Positions 1 to 9,089 are shown, counted from the stretch's first letter. The stretch is DNA of 64,000 nt from Streptomyces sp. NBRC 110028 (GCF_001417735.1 NZ_BBUZ01000023.1:719570-783569); one strand, 5' to 3'. Notes: a model not told the origin generated them from the sequence alone. Numbers and translations: made by a program.

Positions 1-485
1 TCGGGGTCCCCGGCCGCCTCGAAGGCCACCATCGTGATCTTGTGGGTCATGATGTGGTCGGGGTGCGGATAGCCGCCGTTCTCGTCATAGGTGGTGATGA
101 CCTGCGGCCGGAAGGAGCGGATCAGCTTCACGAGCGCGCCCGCCGCCTCGTCCACGTCCTGGAGCGCGAAGCAGCCCTCGGGCAGCGGCGGCAGCGGGTC
201 GCCCTCGGGCAGCCCGGAGTCCACGAAGCCCAGCCACTCCTGCTTCACCCCGAGGATCTCGCGCGCCTCGTCCATTTCCTTGGCGCGCACCTCGTGAATG
301 TGCTCCTCGATATACGGATCCCCCTGGAGCTTGGGGTTGAGGATGGAGCCGCGCTCACCGCCCGTGCAGGTCGCGACCAGCACGTCCACCCCCTCGGACA
401 CGTACTTGGCCATGGTGGCCGCGCCCTTGCTCGACTCGTCATCCGGATGTGCGTGCACGGCCATCAAACGCAGCTGCTCAGTCAA
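1..485 (-). CDS. mca: Mycothiol S-conjugate amidase Mca (partial, 3' end outside window)
   Basis: Cytoplasmic zinc amidase that cleaves mycothiol S-conjugates (GlcN-Ins plus mercapturic acid), a detoxification step specific to actinomycetes. Only the first 161 codons are present; the gene runs off the left edge. The N-terminus carries the LmbE/PIG-L zinc motif AHPDDE near residue 12, followed by TCTGGERG and HPDHIMTH, the second metal-binding segment. I chose the TTG start at 485 because the conserved [13 protein letters not shown] core begins only a few residues later; an internal ATG at residue 8 would cut it close. The gene is divergent from the DUF4307 gene, as is usual in Streptomyces. 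The family assignment is secure; the start codon is less so. Confidence 0.93.
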   Translation of the reverse strand, partial: MTEQLRLMAVHAHPDDESSKGAATMAKYVSEGVDVLVATCTGGERGSILNPKLQGDPYIEEHIHEVRAKEMDEAREILGVKQEWLGFVDSGLPEGDPLPPLPEGCFALQDVDEAAGALVKLIRSFRPQVITTYDENGGYPHPDHIMTHKITMVAFEAAGDP

Positions 486-581
486 GTTCGATCCTCAGTG
501 ATTCGTCGCGGAAGACGGCTTCTATAGTGACCCACAGCGGGACCGAATAATTCCGGGTCTCCCGAGCAGGAGGAAGCGATC

Positions 582-992
582 ATGTCGGCGGTGCGTGAGG
601 GCCTTCCCGAGGGGCGCTACGGCCGCTCCGCGGACGAGCGGGCCGACCGCAAGCTGAAGATCATCGGTTCGGTGCTCGGCGCCGGATTGATCGCCCTGAT
701 CGCCTGGTTCGGTTACGTGTACGTCGTCGAGGAGGACGTCAGCGGCCAGCTGACCGGTTTCAAGGTGACCGCGGCCGACACCGTCGACGTCCGGCTGGAG
801 ATCACCAAGGACCGGGACGCCACCGCCGTGTGCACGGTGCGCGCCCTGGACACGCGCCACGACGAGGTGGGCCGTAAGAGCTTCACCTTCGGTCAGCGCC
901 AGGACGACCTGATCAAGGTCATGACAGTGCGCACCACCGGGCGCGCGACCAGCGCCGAGCTGGTCGGCTGCGATTCCGCCACGCACGGCTGA
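582..992 (+). CDS. DUF4307 family membrane protein
   Basis: Small conserved actinobacterial protein of 136 aa. A charged N-terminus (residues 1-25) is followed by one transmembrane helix (about residues 29-50, IIGSVLGAGLIALIAWFGYV). A soluble beta-rich C-terminal domain of about 80 residues follows and is expected outside the membrane. The ATG follows an AGGAGG-like site (caggaggaagcg). A TATAGT -10-like hexamer lies at 523-528, about 55 bp upstream, with no convincing -35. Adjacency to mca and greA is typical for the family. The function is unknown and the name rests on family resemblance only. Confidence 0.85.
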   Translation: MSAVREGLPEGRYGRSADERADRKLKIIGSVLGAGLIALIAWFGYVYVVEEDVSGQLTGFKVTAADTVDVRLEITKDRDATAVCTVRALDTRHDEVGRKSFTFGQRQDDLIKVMTVRTTGRATSAELVGCDSATHG

Positions 993-1241
993 GCCGCGCG
1001 CCGGGCCGCCCGCCCGGTCACCGCCCCGACGCGGCCCGGAGAGCGGCTGGACACCGGCCGGAGGGCTCGGTCGATCACACCCGAACTAGCCGGTTTTGTC
1101 CCGTTTCATGCGCATGGAGCTGAGTTCCCTCCTCCCCGTTTCCTGTCGGAATTGTTAGGCTCGTGGTTTCGCCCGGCTTTGAAGGCGCACCCTTCTGAGT
1201 AGGGCGTTCATTTGTATTCCCAGCACCGACGAGGAGCACCT

Positions 1242-1739
1242 GTGACCCAGACCAGCGAGAACGTCACCTGGCTGACCCAGGAGGCGTACGACCAGCTCAA
1301 GGCCGAGCTGGAGTACCTGTCGGGTCCGGCACGTATCGAGATCGCGAAGAAGATCGAGGCTGCCCGGGAGGAAGGTGACCTCCGGGAGAACGGTGGTTAC
1401 CACGCCGCCAAGGAAGAGCAGGGCAAGCAGGAGCTCCGGGTGCGTCAGCTGACGCAGCTCCTGGAGCACGCGAAGGTCGGAGAGGCACCCGCGGACACCG
1501 GCGTGGTCGCCCCCGGCATGGTCGTCACCATCGCCTTCGACGGCGACCCGGACGACACCCTGACCTTCCTTCTCGCCTCTCGTGAATACGCGAGCTCGGA
1601 CATCGAGACCTACTCGCCGCAGTCCCCGCTGGGCACGGGTGTGAACGGCAAGAAGGTCGGCCAGGACGCCGAATACGAGCTGCCCAACGGCCGTACGGCA
1701 TCGGTGCGCATCCTGGACGCCAAGCCCTACCAGGGCTGA
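1242..1739 (+). CDS. greA: Transcription elongation factor GreA
   Basis: Cleaves the 3' end of backtracked RNA in stalled RNA polymerase so that elongation can resume. The 165-aa protein has the expected two parts: an N-terminal antiparallel coiled coil (about residues 10-80, containing the acidic-tip segment EEGDLRENGGYHAAKEEQ) and a C-terminal FKBP-like domain ending in VRILDAKPYQG. The GTG start at 1242 is preferred because a GAGGAG site lies about 8 nt upstream. An upstream in-frame ATG would add ten non-conserved residues. The gene is monocistronic, closed by the hairpin at 1774-1816. Confidence 0.96.
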   Translation: MTQTSENVTWLTQEAYDQLKAELEYLSGPARIEIAKKIEAAREEGDLRENGGYHAAKEEQGKQELRVRQLTQLLEHAKVGEAPADTGVVAPGMVVTIAFDGDPDDTLTFLLASREYASSDIETYSPQSPLGTGVNGKKVGQDAEYELPNGRTASVRILDAKPYQG

Positions 1740-1773
1740 GCGCCGCCCTCGAACGCCCGCACCCGCACGACTC

Positions 1774-1816
1774 ACGGCGAGCCCCCGGCCCACATCCACG
1801 GCCGGGGACTCGCCGT
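1774..1816. terminator. Strong hairpin terminator between greA and the convergent ABC permease
   Basis: A 17-bp stem (acggcgagcccccggcc paired with ggccggggactcgccgt, one mismatch) encloses the 9-nt loop cacatccac. It lies between two convergent genes (greA stop at 1739, permease stop at 1830) and can serve both. There is no U-tract, as is usual for Streptomyces terminators. Confidence 0.8.
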
Positions 1817-1829
1817 ATGACACAGACGG

Positions 1830-2696
1830 TCAGGCGGTCGCCGAGCGGTACTTCCGGACCGACAGCGTCCGGAACACCACGATGATCACCACTGACCACA
1901 GCACCGACGCCGGCACCGGATGCTGCATCGGCCAGGCGTCCGACACCACGCCCTGCGGATTGCCGAACAGCTCCCGGCATGCCTGCACCGTGGCGCTGAA
2001 CGGGTTCCAGTCCGCGACGTGTCCCAGGAACTCGGGCATCTTGCTGGACGGCACGAACGCGTTCGAGATGAAGGTCAGCGGGAACAGCCAGATCAGTCCG
2101 CCGGACGTCGCGGCCTCGGGAGTCCGCACCGTCAGCCCGATCAGCGCGCCGATCCAGGAGAAGGCGTAGCCGAGCAGGAGCAGCAGGCCGAAGGCGCCCA
2201 GCGCGCTCAGGATTCCGTCGTGCACCCGCCAGCCCACGATGAGCGCGACGATCGCCAGCACGACCAGCGTCAGCGCCGTCTGCACCAGATCCGCGAGCGT
2301 ACGGCCGGTGAGCACCGCGCCGCGCGCCATCGGCAGGGAGCGGAACCGGTCGATCAGCCCCTTGTGCATGTCGTCGGCGATCCCCGCGCCCGCGCCGGCC
2401 GTCGCGAAGGTGACGGTCTGCGCGAAGATCCCGCCCATCAGGAACTCGCGATAGACATCGGCGTCCGCACTGGCCTGCCCCGGCACCATGATCGCGCCGC
2501 CGAATACATAACTGAACAGCACCACGAACATAATGGGCTGAATCAGGCCAAAAATAACCACTTCCGGAATCCGCATCATCCGGATCAGATTCCGCCGGGC
2601 GACCACCAGCGAGTCCCGGACCGCCGCGAGCGGTCCGCCGCGCGGCCGGGGGGCGGTGGCGACGGTGGCGCCGGACTCCTCGGCAACGGCCATCAC
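1830..2696 (-). CDS. ABC-2 type transporter permease, DrrB family
   Basis: Membrane half of a two-gene exporter of the daunorubicin-resistance (DrrAB) type. The protein is about 288 aa. A short cytoplasmic N-terminus (RPRGGPLAAVRDSLVVARRN) is followed by six predicted membrane segments, starting with VVIFGLIQPIMFVVLFSYVF. The ABC-2 signature region with GAGIADDMHKGLIDRFRSLP lies around residues 100-120. Its GTG overlaps the stop of the upstream ATPase by 4 bp (GTGA), and an ATG 3 nt later is an equally good start; GGGAGG precedes both. The substrate cannot be read from sequence. Confidence 0.9.
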   Translation of the reverse strand: MMAVAEESGATVATAPRPRGGPLAAVRDSLVVARRNLIRMMRIPEVVIFGLIQPIMFVVLFSYVFGGAIMVPGQASADADVYREFLMGGIFAQTVTFATAGAGAGIADDMHKGLIDRFRSLPMARGAVLTGRTLADLVQTALTLVVLAIVALIVGWRVHDGILSALGAFGLLLLLGYAFSWIGALIGLTVRTPEAATSGGLIWLFPLTFISNAFVPSSKMPEFLGHVADWNPFSATVQACRELFGNPQGVVSDAWPMQHPVPASVLWSVVIIVVFRTLSVRKYRSATA

Positions 2697-3697
2697 TTGC
2701 CTCCCTCGTGAGCACCGTTCGCCAAACCGCTCTCCAAACCGTTGTCCAGGCCGCCGTCCTCGGCGCCATGGCCGGTGAGCGAGATGAAGACGTCGTCGAG
2801 CGTCGGGCGGCGCAGCCCGATGTCGTCGATCTCCACGCCACGGGTGTCCAGTTCGCGGATGACCTCGGCGAGCAGCTTGGCCCCGCCGACCACCGGCACG
2901 GTGACCTTGCGGGTGTGCTCCCGCACCGTGGTCTCGCCCTTGCCCAGCACGCTCAGCACGTGCTCGGCGACCGCGATGTGCTCCCGCTCGTGCACCACGA
3001 CCTCCACCCGCTCCCCGCCGATGCGGGCCTTAAGCTGGTCGGAGGTGCCGCGGGCGATGACCTTGCCGCGGTCGATCACGCAGATGTCATGGGCCAGGTG
3101 ATCGGCCTCCTCCAGATACTGGGTGGTCAGCAGCAGCGTCGTGCCGCCCGCCACCAGCTCCTGGATGACCTCCCACAGCGCCTGCCGGTTGCGCGGGTCG
3201 AGCCCCGTCGTCGGCTCGTCCATGAACATCACGGGCGGGCTGACGACCAGGGCGGCGGCGAGGTCGAGGCGGCGGCGCATGCCGCCGGAGTACGTCTTGG
3301 CGGTGCGGTCGGCCGCGTCCGCCAGGTGGAACCGCTCCAGCAGCTCGTCCGCGCGGGACTTCGCCTCGCGCGCGCCCATCTGGTAGAGCTGACCGACCAT
3401 CCGGAGGTTCTCGCGGCCCGTCAGATACTCGTCGACGGCGGCGAACTGCCCGGACAGGCCGATGGACCGGCGGACCTCATTGGGGTACTTGAGCACGTCC
3501 ACCCCCGCGACCACCGCCGTTCCGCTGTCGGGGCGCAGCAGCGTGGTCAGCACGCGCACGGCGGTGGTCTTCCCGGCGCCGTTGGGGCCGAGCAGTCCGA
3601 GCACCGTTCCTTCCGGCACATCGAGATCGACGCCGTCCAGAGCTCTTACTTCGCCGAAGGTCTTCACCAGGCCCTCGGCGTGGATCGCGCCTGGCAT
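2693..3697 (-). CDS. ABC transporter ATP-binding protein, DrrA family
   Basis: Energising subunit (334 aa) of the exporter with the overlapping downstream permease. It shows Walker A GPNGAGKTT (residues 37-45), the signature YSGGMRRRLDLA (about 137-148), Walker B MFMDEPTTGLD and an H-loop TTQYLEEADHLA. The C-terminal DUF4162-type extension (about 230-320) is typical of the DrrA family. The N-terminal MPGAIHAEGLVKTFG is a normal family start. The two genes are translationally coupled. No resistance or pump regulator lies next to them, so the role (drug or lipid export) is open. Confidence 0.93.
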   Translation of the reverse strand: MPGAIHAEGLVKTFGEVRALDGVDLDVPEGTVLGLLGPNGAGKTTAVRVLTTLLRPDSGTAVVAGVDVLKYPNEVRRSIGLSGQFAAVDEYLTGRENLRMVGQLYQMGAREAKSRADELLERFHLADAADRTAKTYSGGMRRRLDLAAALVVSPPVMFMDEPTTGLDPRNRQALWEVIQELVAGGTTLLLTTQYLEEADHLAHDICVIDRGKVIARGTSDQLKARIGGERVEVVVHEREHIAVAEHVLSVLGKGETTVREHTRKVTVPVVGGAKLLAEVIRELDTRGVEIDDIGLRRPTLDDVFISLTGHGAEDGGLDNGLESGLANGAHEGGK

Positions 3698-3925
3698 GTT
3701 GGCACTCCCAGAGTTGGGTGTTCCTGGGTTGAGTCAGGTCCACGAAAGATCGTTTGACGTGACATGCGGCGGCGAATACTTCTCGCCACACAGGGACGCG
3801 TCCCCTCAATAAAGGCATATGTCAGCTCACAAGGGCAGCGTCGCGACAGCAACTGGAGAGGAATCCTAGCGCAGTCGCGATACAACGCGATATACGGGAG
3901 GTGACGAACGGCCCGCCGTGAACCG

Positions 3926-5203
3926 TCAGACCATCACGGTGTACCCGGCCCCGTGCAGCGCCTTCCGGACCTCGGCGCAGTGCTCCGGACCCTTCGTCTC
4001 CAGCTGCAGCTCCACCTCCGCCTCGCTGAGCCCCAGCCGCGGATTGATACGTACATGGCTGATGTCGAGCACATTGGCGTCCGCCGCCGACAGCTCCGCC
4101 AGCAGCGTCGCCAGCGCCCCCGGCCGGTCGGTGAGCCGCAGCCGCAGTGACAGATAGCGGCCCGCCGCGGCCATGCCGTGCCGCAGAACGCGCTGCATCA
4201 GCAGCGGATCCACATTGCCGCCGGAGAGCACCGACACCACCGGCCCCTCGAAGGACCCCGGATCCGCCAGCACCGCCGCCACCGGGCTCGCCCCCGCCGG
4301 TTCCACCACCAGCTTCGCCCGCTCCAGGCACAGCAGCAGCGCGCTGGACAGCTCGTCCTCGCTGACCGTACGGACCTCGTCGACGAGCGCGCTGATGATC
4401 CCGAACGGAACGTCGCCCGGCCGCCCCACCTTGATGCCGTCCGCCATCGTCACCGGCGCCTCGACCGACACCGGCCGCCCCGCCGCCAGCGACGGCGGAT
4501 ACGCCGCGGCGCCCGCCGCCTGCACCCCCACCACCCGTACGTCCGGCCGCAGCGCCTTCACCGCCACCGCGATCCCGGCCGCGAGCCCGCCGCCGCCGAT
4601 GCCCACCACGATCGTGCGCACCTCGGGGCACTGCTCCAGGATCTCCAGGCCCACCGTGCCCTGTCCCGCGATGATGTCCGGGTGGTCGAACGGATGGATG
4701 AAGATCGCGCCGGTCTGCTCCGCGTACCGCTGCGCCGCGCGCATCGTCTCGTCCACGATCTGGCCCTCGAGACGGACCTCCGCGCCGTAGTCCCGGGTCG
4801 CCGCGATCTTCGGCAGCGGCGCACCCTCGGGCATGAAGACGGTCGACCGCACCCCGAGCAGCGAGGCCGCGAGCGCGACGCCCTGCGCATGGTTCCCGGC
4901 GCTCGCCGCGACCACCCCCGCAGCCCGCTCCTCCGCCGTCAGCCGCGCGATCCGCACATAGGCCCCGCGCAGCTTGAACGAGCCCGTACGCTGCAGGTTC
5001 TCGCACTTCAGCTGCACCGGGGCGCCGACCAGACCGGTCAGAAAGCGGCTGCCCTCCAAAGCGGTCAGCCGGGAGACTCCCGAGAGCGTCTTCTGCGCCT
5101 CGCGCACATCATCCAGGGTGATCGCCAGCGGGGTGGACGGTACGGAGCGTGCGGGGCGCCGGGCGGGGCCGGGCCCGTCCTCTCCGCCGGATCGTGGAGC
5201 CAT
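3926..5203 (-). CDS. ilvA: Threonine ammonia-lyase (threonine dehydratase)
   Basis: PLP enzyme converting L-threonine to 2-oxobutanoate and ammonia, the entry to isoleucine synthesis. The protein is 425 aa from the ATG at 5203. Lys77 in the SFKLRGAY motif binds PLP, SAGNHAQGVA (101-110) is the substrate loop and GIGGGGLAAG (201-210) is the phosphate-binding loop. The C-terminal roughly 90 residues (LRLRLTDRPGALATLLAEL) are one ACT regulatory domain. The first 25 residues are low-complexity and the true start could be slightly internal. The 228-bp gap to the ATPase start at 3697 shows nothing recognisable. The gene is divergent from the MarR regulator. Confidence 0.94.
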   Translation of the reverse strand: MAPRSGGEDGPGPARRPARSVPSTPLAITLDDVREAQKTLSGVSRLTALEGSRFLTGLVGAPVQLKCENLQRTGSFKLRGAYVRIARLTAEERAAGVVAASAGNHAQGVALAASLLGVRSTVFMPEGAPLPKIAATRDYGAEVRLEGQIVDETMRAAQRYAEQTGAIFIHPFDHPDIIAGQGTVGLEILEQCPEVRTIVVGIGGGGLAAGIAVAVKALRPDVRVVGVQAAGAAAYPPSLAAGRPVSVEAPVTMADGIKVGRPGDVPFGIISALVDEVRTVSEDELSSALLLCLERAKLVVEPAGASPVAAVLADPGSFEGPVVSVLSGGNVDPLLMQRVLRHGMAAAGRYLSLRLRLTDRPGALATLLAELSAADANVLDISHVRINPRLGLSEAEVELQLETKGPEHCAEVRKALHGAGYTVMV

Positions 5204-5361
5204 GGCCCCAGTCTCGCAGCTCCCCCGGAACACGGCCGGGCGGGGGCGACCGGCGCCTGGCCGGTTGTCGGCAGGTTTCTGCAGCCCCCGTACGGGCAGC
5301 GGCCGGGCCGCGTACTCTGTGCCACATCCCACAGACCACCGCATGAAGTGAGCCCTAGGCC

Positions 5362-5865
5362 ATGCCCACCCAATCGGACATGACGACTCAACTCGACACC
5401 GGCGTACTCGAATCACTCCAGCACCAGGTCGCGGTCTTCGCCCGCCGCGCGGAGCAGACCCGGCTCGGCGGCGTCGGACAGGCCCGCAACTCGATGGACC
5501 GCGCCGCCTACCTGCTGCTCAACCGGCTCGATCAGGAAGGCCCCATGGGGGTCAAGGCACTCGCCGGAGGCATGGGCATCGACTCGTCGACCGTGACCCG
5601 GCAGGTCGCCCCGCTGGTCGACTCCGGCCTGGTCAAGCGCACCTCGCACCCCGAGGACGGCCGCGCCGTCGTCCTCCAGCTCTCCCCGCGCGGCAAGGCC
5701 CGCCTGGAGGAGGTGCGCTCCTCGCGGCGCGAGCTGATGGCGCAGGTCACGGACGGCTGGACGGCGGAGGAGCGCGATATGTTCTGCGATCTGCTCACCC
5801 GCTTCAACGTCGCCCTGTCCGCCGCGCACGGCGGGATCCCGCAGGCGGCGGCACCGGCGTCCTGA
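5362..5865 (+). CDS. MarR family transcriptional regulator
   Basis: A 167-aa winged-helix regulator. The helix-turn-helix lies around residues 60-90 (VKALAGGMGIDSSTVTRQV), with the wing HPEDGRAVVLQLSPRGK just after. N- and C-terminal helices would form the dimer interface. It is transcribed divergently from ilvA. The 158-bp intergenic region could hold its operator, but I see no clear palindrome. A second ATG at 5380 is possible, as no strong ribosome-binding site favours either. The ligand is unknown. Confidence 0.9.
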   Translation: MPTQSDMTTQLDTGVLESLQHQVAVFARRAEQTRLGGVGQARNSMDRAAYLLLNRLDQEGPMGVKALAGGMGIDSSTVTRQVAPLVDSGLVKRTSHPEDGRAVVLQLSPRGKARLEEVRSSRRELMAQVTDGWTAEERDMFCDLLTRFNVALSAAHGGIPQAAAPAS

Positions 5866-5960
5866 AGCCAGGCACTCCCGACCGCCCGGACCTGTGACCG
5901 GACCCTTGACCGGGCGCCCCTGCCTGCCGTGTCCTTGAGGGACGAACGGCGGAGGGCGCG

Positions 5961-6473
5961 GTGCGAGAGCGGCGGGCAGCACGGGAGATCCGCCGGGCCC
6001 GGGAATTCGAGGCATTCGTCGCGGGCGCCGGTGGCAGGTTGCTGCACGCGGCCACACTGCTCACGGGGGAACCGACGGGGGGATCCGCGGGGGAAACCAC
6101 GGGGGAAACCGAAGCCGCGCAAGCCCTGCTGACCGCCGCGCTCGCGCGCACCTACGCCCGCTGGGACCGGCTGCACGGCGAGGATCCGTACGACCGCGCC
6201 CGCCAGGAACTGGCCGCCCTCTTCGCCCACCGGGCCCGCCGCTACCGCCGCCCGCGCGGCGGCGTGCTCGACCGGCTCACCCCGCGTGAGCGGCTGGTGC
6301 TGGTGCTGCGGCTGTACGAGGGGATCGCGGAGGAGCAGACGGCGGCCACGCTCGGCCTGCCGGTCGAGCGCGTACGGGCCATCTGCACGCGCGCGGTGAC
6401 CCTGATGCGCGCCGCCCCGCCCCCGACCGGCGCCCGGGCCGCCCCCGGCCCACCCCCGGTGGCGGCACGATGA
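5961..6473 (+). CDS. Sigma-70 region 4-like protein (SigE/ECF-type, atypical)
   Basis: A 170-aa protein with a GTG start. The C-terminal half carries a sigma region 4-type helix-turn-helix (LTPRERLVLVLRLYEGIAEE, then QTAATLGLPVERVRAICTRA). The N-terminal part has the LLHAATLLTG and AARTYARWDR-like pattern of SigE-family ECF factors, but its region 2 is short and interrupted by a Gly/Thr/Glu-rich insert around residues 36-52, so promoter melting ability is doubtful. Its stop overlaps the next small membrane gene by 4 bp (ATGA), the layout of sigma/anti-sigma pairs. It could also be a regulator without sigma activity. Confidence 0.7.
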   Translation: MRERRAAREIRRAREFEAFVAGAGGRLLHAATLLTGEPTGGSAGETTGETEAAQALLTAALARTYARWDRLHGEDPYDRARQELAALFAHRARRYRRPRGGVLDRLTPRERLVLVLRLYEGIAEEQTAATLGLPVERVRAICTRAVTLMRAAPPPTGARAAPGPPPVAAR

Positions 6474-6721
6474 GCTTCCCGGACCGCAAGGAGGACCAGG
6501 TCCGGCGGATGCTGGAGGGCCCGCACCCCGTGCTGCCGCCGGATCTGGCCGGGCGGGCGGCCGGGAGAGGGCAGCGGCTGCTGCGGCGCCGCCGGGCGGC
6601 GCGGGCCGTCGGCTGGGCGCTGCTGCTGGCCGCCGTCGTCGCGTTCACCGTCTGGGCGGCGGTCGTCCACCCGTGGGCGGGGCCGCCCACCGACACCACC
6701 CCTCCACTGGAGGGGTGGTGA
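6470..6721 (+). CDS. Small single-pass membrane protein coupled to the sigma-like gene
   Basis: An 83-aa protein not matching a family I can name. The N-terminal half is charged (MSFPDRKEDQVRRMLEG), then an Arg-rich stretch (GRGQRLLRRRRAARAVG) leads into one transmembrane helix (about residues 47-66) and a short Pro/Thr-rich tail. The position (ATGA overlap with the sigma-like gene) and topology resemble a minimal membrane anti-sigma partner, but no zinc (HxxxCxxC) motif is present. That role is inference. Confidence 0.6.
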   Translation: MSFPDRKEDQVRRMLEGPHPVLPPDLAGRAAGRGQRLLRRRRAARAVGWALLLAAVVAFTVWAAVVHPWAGPPTDTTPPLEGW

Positions 6722-6737
6722 GCGGTTCGGACGGGTC

Positions 6738-7889
6738 TCAGGCGAGCGCCTGGGTCAGATCCCCCAGCAGGTCGTCGATGGACTCGATGCCCACGGACAG
6801 CCGTACGAGATCCGCCGGCACCTCCAGCGCCGAACCGGCCGCCGAGGCGTGCGTCATCCGCCCCGGGTGCTCGATCAGCGACTCCACGCCGCCCAGCGAC
6901 TCGCCGAGCGTGAAGAGCTTCGCCCGGTTGCAGACCTCGACCGCCGCCTCCTCGCCGCCGGTGACCCGGAACGACACCATGCCGCCGAAGCCCCGCATCT
7001 GCTTGGCCGCGACCTCGTGGCCCGCGTGCCCGGGCAGCCCCGGGTAGAAGACCTCGGTCACCTTGGGGTGGGCGGTGAGCAGCTCCGCGACGCGCGCGGC
7101 GTTCGCGCTGTGCCGGTCCATCCGTACCCCGAGCGTCTTGATGCCGCGCAGCACCAGCCAGGAGTCGAAGGGGGCGGCGACGGCGCCCATCGCGTTCTGG
7201 TGGAAGGTGAGTTCGTCGCCGAGGCCCGGGTCGGAGACGATCAGCGCACCGCCGACGACGTCCGAGTGGCCGCCCATGTACTTGGTGGTGGAGTGCACGA
7301 CGACATCCGCGCCGAGCGCCAGCGGCTGCTGCAGGTAGGGGCTGGCGAAGGTGTTGTCCACCACGAGCCGGGCCCCCGCGGTGCGGGCGACGTCGGCGAC
7401 GGCGGCGATGTCGGTGATGCCCAGCAGCGGGTTGCTCGGCGTCTCGACCCAGAGCACCTTCGTACGGGGGCGCAGCGCGGCCCGCACCGCCGCCGGGTCG
7501 GAGGTGTCGGCGACCGACCACTCCACGCCCCAGCGCTCGACGACCTTGGCGAAGAGGCGGAACGTACCGCCATACGCGTCGTTCGGGATGACCACGTGGT
7601 CGCCGGGCACCAGCAGCGTGCGCAGCAGGCAGTCCTCGGCGGCGAGGCCGGAGGCGAAGGCGAGCCCGCGGCGGCCTCCCTCCAGGGCCGCCAGGTTCTC
7701 CTCCAGGGCGGTGCGGGTGGGGTTGGCGGAGCGGCTGTACTCATAGCCGCCGCGCAAGCCGCCCACCCCGTCCTGCTTGTAGGTGGAGACCTGGTAGATC
7801 GGCGGAACGACGGCGCCGGTGAGCGGGTCCGCCTCCTGGCCCGCGTGGATGGCGAGCGTCTCGAAGCTGTGAGGGTGCTGGTCGGTCAT
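6738..7889 (-). CDS. metB: Cystathionine gamma-synthase
   Basis: PLP-dependent Cys/Met metabolism enzyme (383 aa) that joins an activated homoserine ester with cysteine to give cystathionine. The N-terminal FETLAIHAGQEADP, the YSRSANPTR substrate loop (residues 51-59) and the PLP lysine Lys203 in HSTTKYMGGHSD are all present. Length and the C-terminal LVRLSVGIESIDDLLGDL are normal for MetB. A cystathionine gamma-lyase activity cannot be excluded from sequence. The ATG at 7889 is supported by conservation of the first ten residues. It is convergent with the sigma/membrane pair and divergent from the next gene. Confidence 0.92.
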   Translation of the reverse strand: MTDQHPHSFETLAIHAGQEADPLTGAVVPPIYQVSTYKQDGVGGLRGGYEYSRSANPTRTALEENLAALEGGRRGLAFASGLAAEDCLLRTLLVPGDHVVIPNDAYGGTFRLFAKVVERWGVEWSVADTSDPAAVRAALRPRTKVLWVETPSNPLLGITDIAAVADVARTAGARLVVDNTFASPYLQQPLALGADVVVHSTTKYMGGHSDVVGGALIVSDPGLGDELTFHQNAMGAVAAPFDSWLVLRGIKTLGVRMDRHSANAARVAELLTAHPKVTEVFYPGLPGHAGHEVAAKQMRGFGGMVSFRVTGGEEAAVEVCNRAKLFTLGESLGGVESLIEHPGRMTHASAAGSALEVPADLVRLSVGIESIDDLLGDLTQALA

Positions 7890-7991
7890 GGGCCCGAGCG
7901 TAACGCGCGACGCGCGGTCCAGGATTCAACCGCCGCCCGGGCGCATAGGCTGGACCACAAGCCGTCACGGGACTTCACACGGGGACACCTC

Positions 7992-9089
7992 ATGGAGCTT
8001 CTGATCTTCCTCATCGCCGTCGTCATGATCGGCGGGCTGATCGTGCTGCCCGCCCTGCGGCGCAGGCGCGGCGGCCGCGAGGCCCTGCGGGGCGCGATGC
8101 GCGCCACGGACCCGGGTGAGTACGGCTTCGTACCGCGCGAACAGCTGGACGTACGGCTGCCCGGCCCGGACCCCCAACTGATCGAGACCCTGGAGGAGGT
8201 CCAGGCGAACCAGGACTGGCAGCCCGCCTCCCGGCTGCTCGCGCTCACCGAGGCGACCTCCGAACTGCGCTGGCAGCGCGTCCAGACGCTCGCCGGAGCC
8301 GCCGCGTACGAACTCGCCCAGGCCCCCGGCCAGGGCGGGATGTGGCTGCGCACCTGGCGCGTCGCCGCCCCCGAGGACCCGGGCGCGGCCGCCGTGCAGG
8401 CGGAGTTCCTGGTCCGCCAGGCGCTGCGCGACCCGTCCTCGCAGGACTTCCGCATGATCCTGGAGGAGGCCCGGGACGTCTGCCACGAGGCGGCGCGGCT
8501 GGCCCCGGACGACCCCGTTCCGTACATCGTCGAACTCGGCGTCGCCCGCGGTCTGCCCTATCGGCAGGCCGACTTCGAGGAGCTGTGGACCAAGGTCACC
8601 GACCGCGCCCCGCACCACATGGGCGCCCACCTCGCCGCCCTCCACTACTGGTGCGAGAAGTGGCACGGCTCCCAGGACCGCGCCGACGCCTTCACCCACG
8701 CCGCCGCCGGGTCCGCCCCCGACAAGAGCCTCCTGCCCGCCCTCCCCCTCTTCGGCGTCTTCGAGCACCTGCCCGAGGTCAACCTCGTCCGCAGCCTCTA
8801 CCAGAGCGACGTGATCACCAAGGCGGTCGAGGGCGCCCTGTACGCCGTCCGCCAGGCCCCCGCCGACCACCCCGTCCTCCCCCACGTCCGCCATCTGCTG
8901 GTCTGGTTCCTGGTCCGCTCCGAGCGGTACGCGGACGCCATGGAGCAGCTGCGCCACGTGGACGGCCACGTGGGCGCCGTGCCCTGGTCGTACGGGGCGG
9001 ATCCGGCGGCCGAGTACGCCGTCTACCGGGCGCTGGCGGTGGCCGGCTGGGAGGGGCGGGGCGGATCCCCCGCGACCCTCCCGAAGTGA
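7992..9089 (+). CDS. Membrane-anchored hypothetical protein, TPR-like helical
   Basis: A 365-aa protein. One N-terminal transmembrane helix (about residues 2-20, ELLIFLIAVVMIGGLIVLP) is followed by an Arg-rich stop-transfer and a cytoplasmic alpha-helical domain. Its repeated helix pairs (for example EFLVRQALRDPSSQDFRMIL, LARRAPHHMGAHLAAL-like turns) are reminiscent of tetratricopeptide arrays. The family is common in Streptomyces next to metB/msrA. The open frame extends far upstream, but the ATG at 7992 starts exactly at the membrane helix, which decides the start. Function unknown. Confidence 0.75.
   Translation: MELLIFLIAVVMIGGLIVLPALRRRRGGREALRGAMRATDPGEYGFVPREQLDVRLPGPDPQLIETLEEVQANQDWQPASRLLALTEATSELRWQRVQTLAGAAAYELAQAPGQGGMWLRTWRVAAPEDPGAAAVQAEFLVRQALRDPSSQDFRMILEEARDVCHEAARLAPDDPVPYIVELGVARGLPYRQADFEELWTKVTDRAPHHMGAHLAALHYWCEKWHGSQDRADAFTHAAAGSAPDKSLLPALPLFGVFEHLPEVNLVRSLYQSDVITKAVEGALYAVRQAPADHPVLPHVRHLLVWFLVRSERYADAMEQLRHVDGHVGAVPWSYGADPAAEYAVYRALAVAGWEGRGGSPATLPK

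Noticed and set aside
3698..3925. Small gene between ilvA and the DrrA-type ATPase
   Set aside because: Short frames here lack ribosome-binding sites and recognisable patterns; treated as intergenic.
4178..5383. Forward frame opposite ilvA
   Set aside because: His/Arg-rich shadow; the reverse strand has a full threonine dehydratase.
6849..7991. N-terminal extension of the membrane-anchored hypothetical through the metB region
   Set aside because: The extension is antisense to metB; the real protein starts at the membrane helix at 7992.
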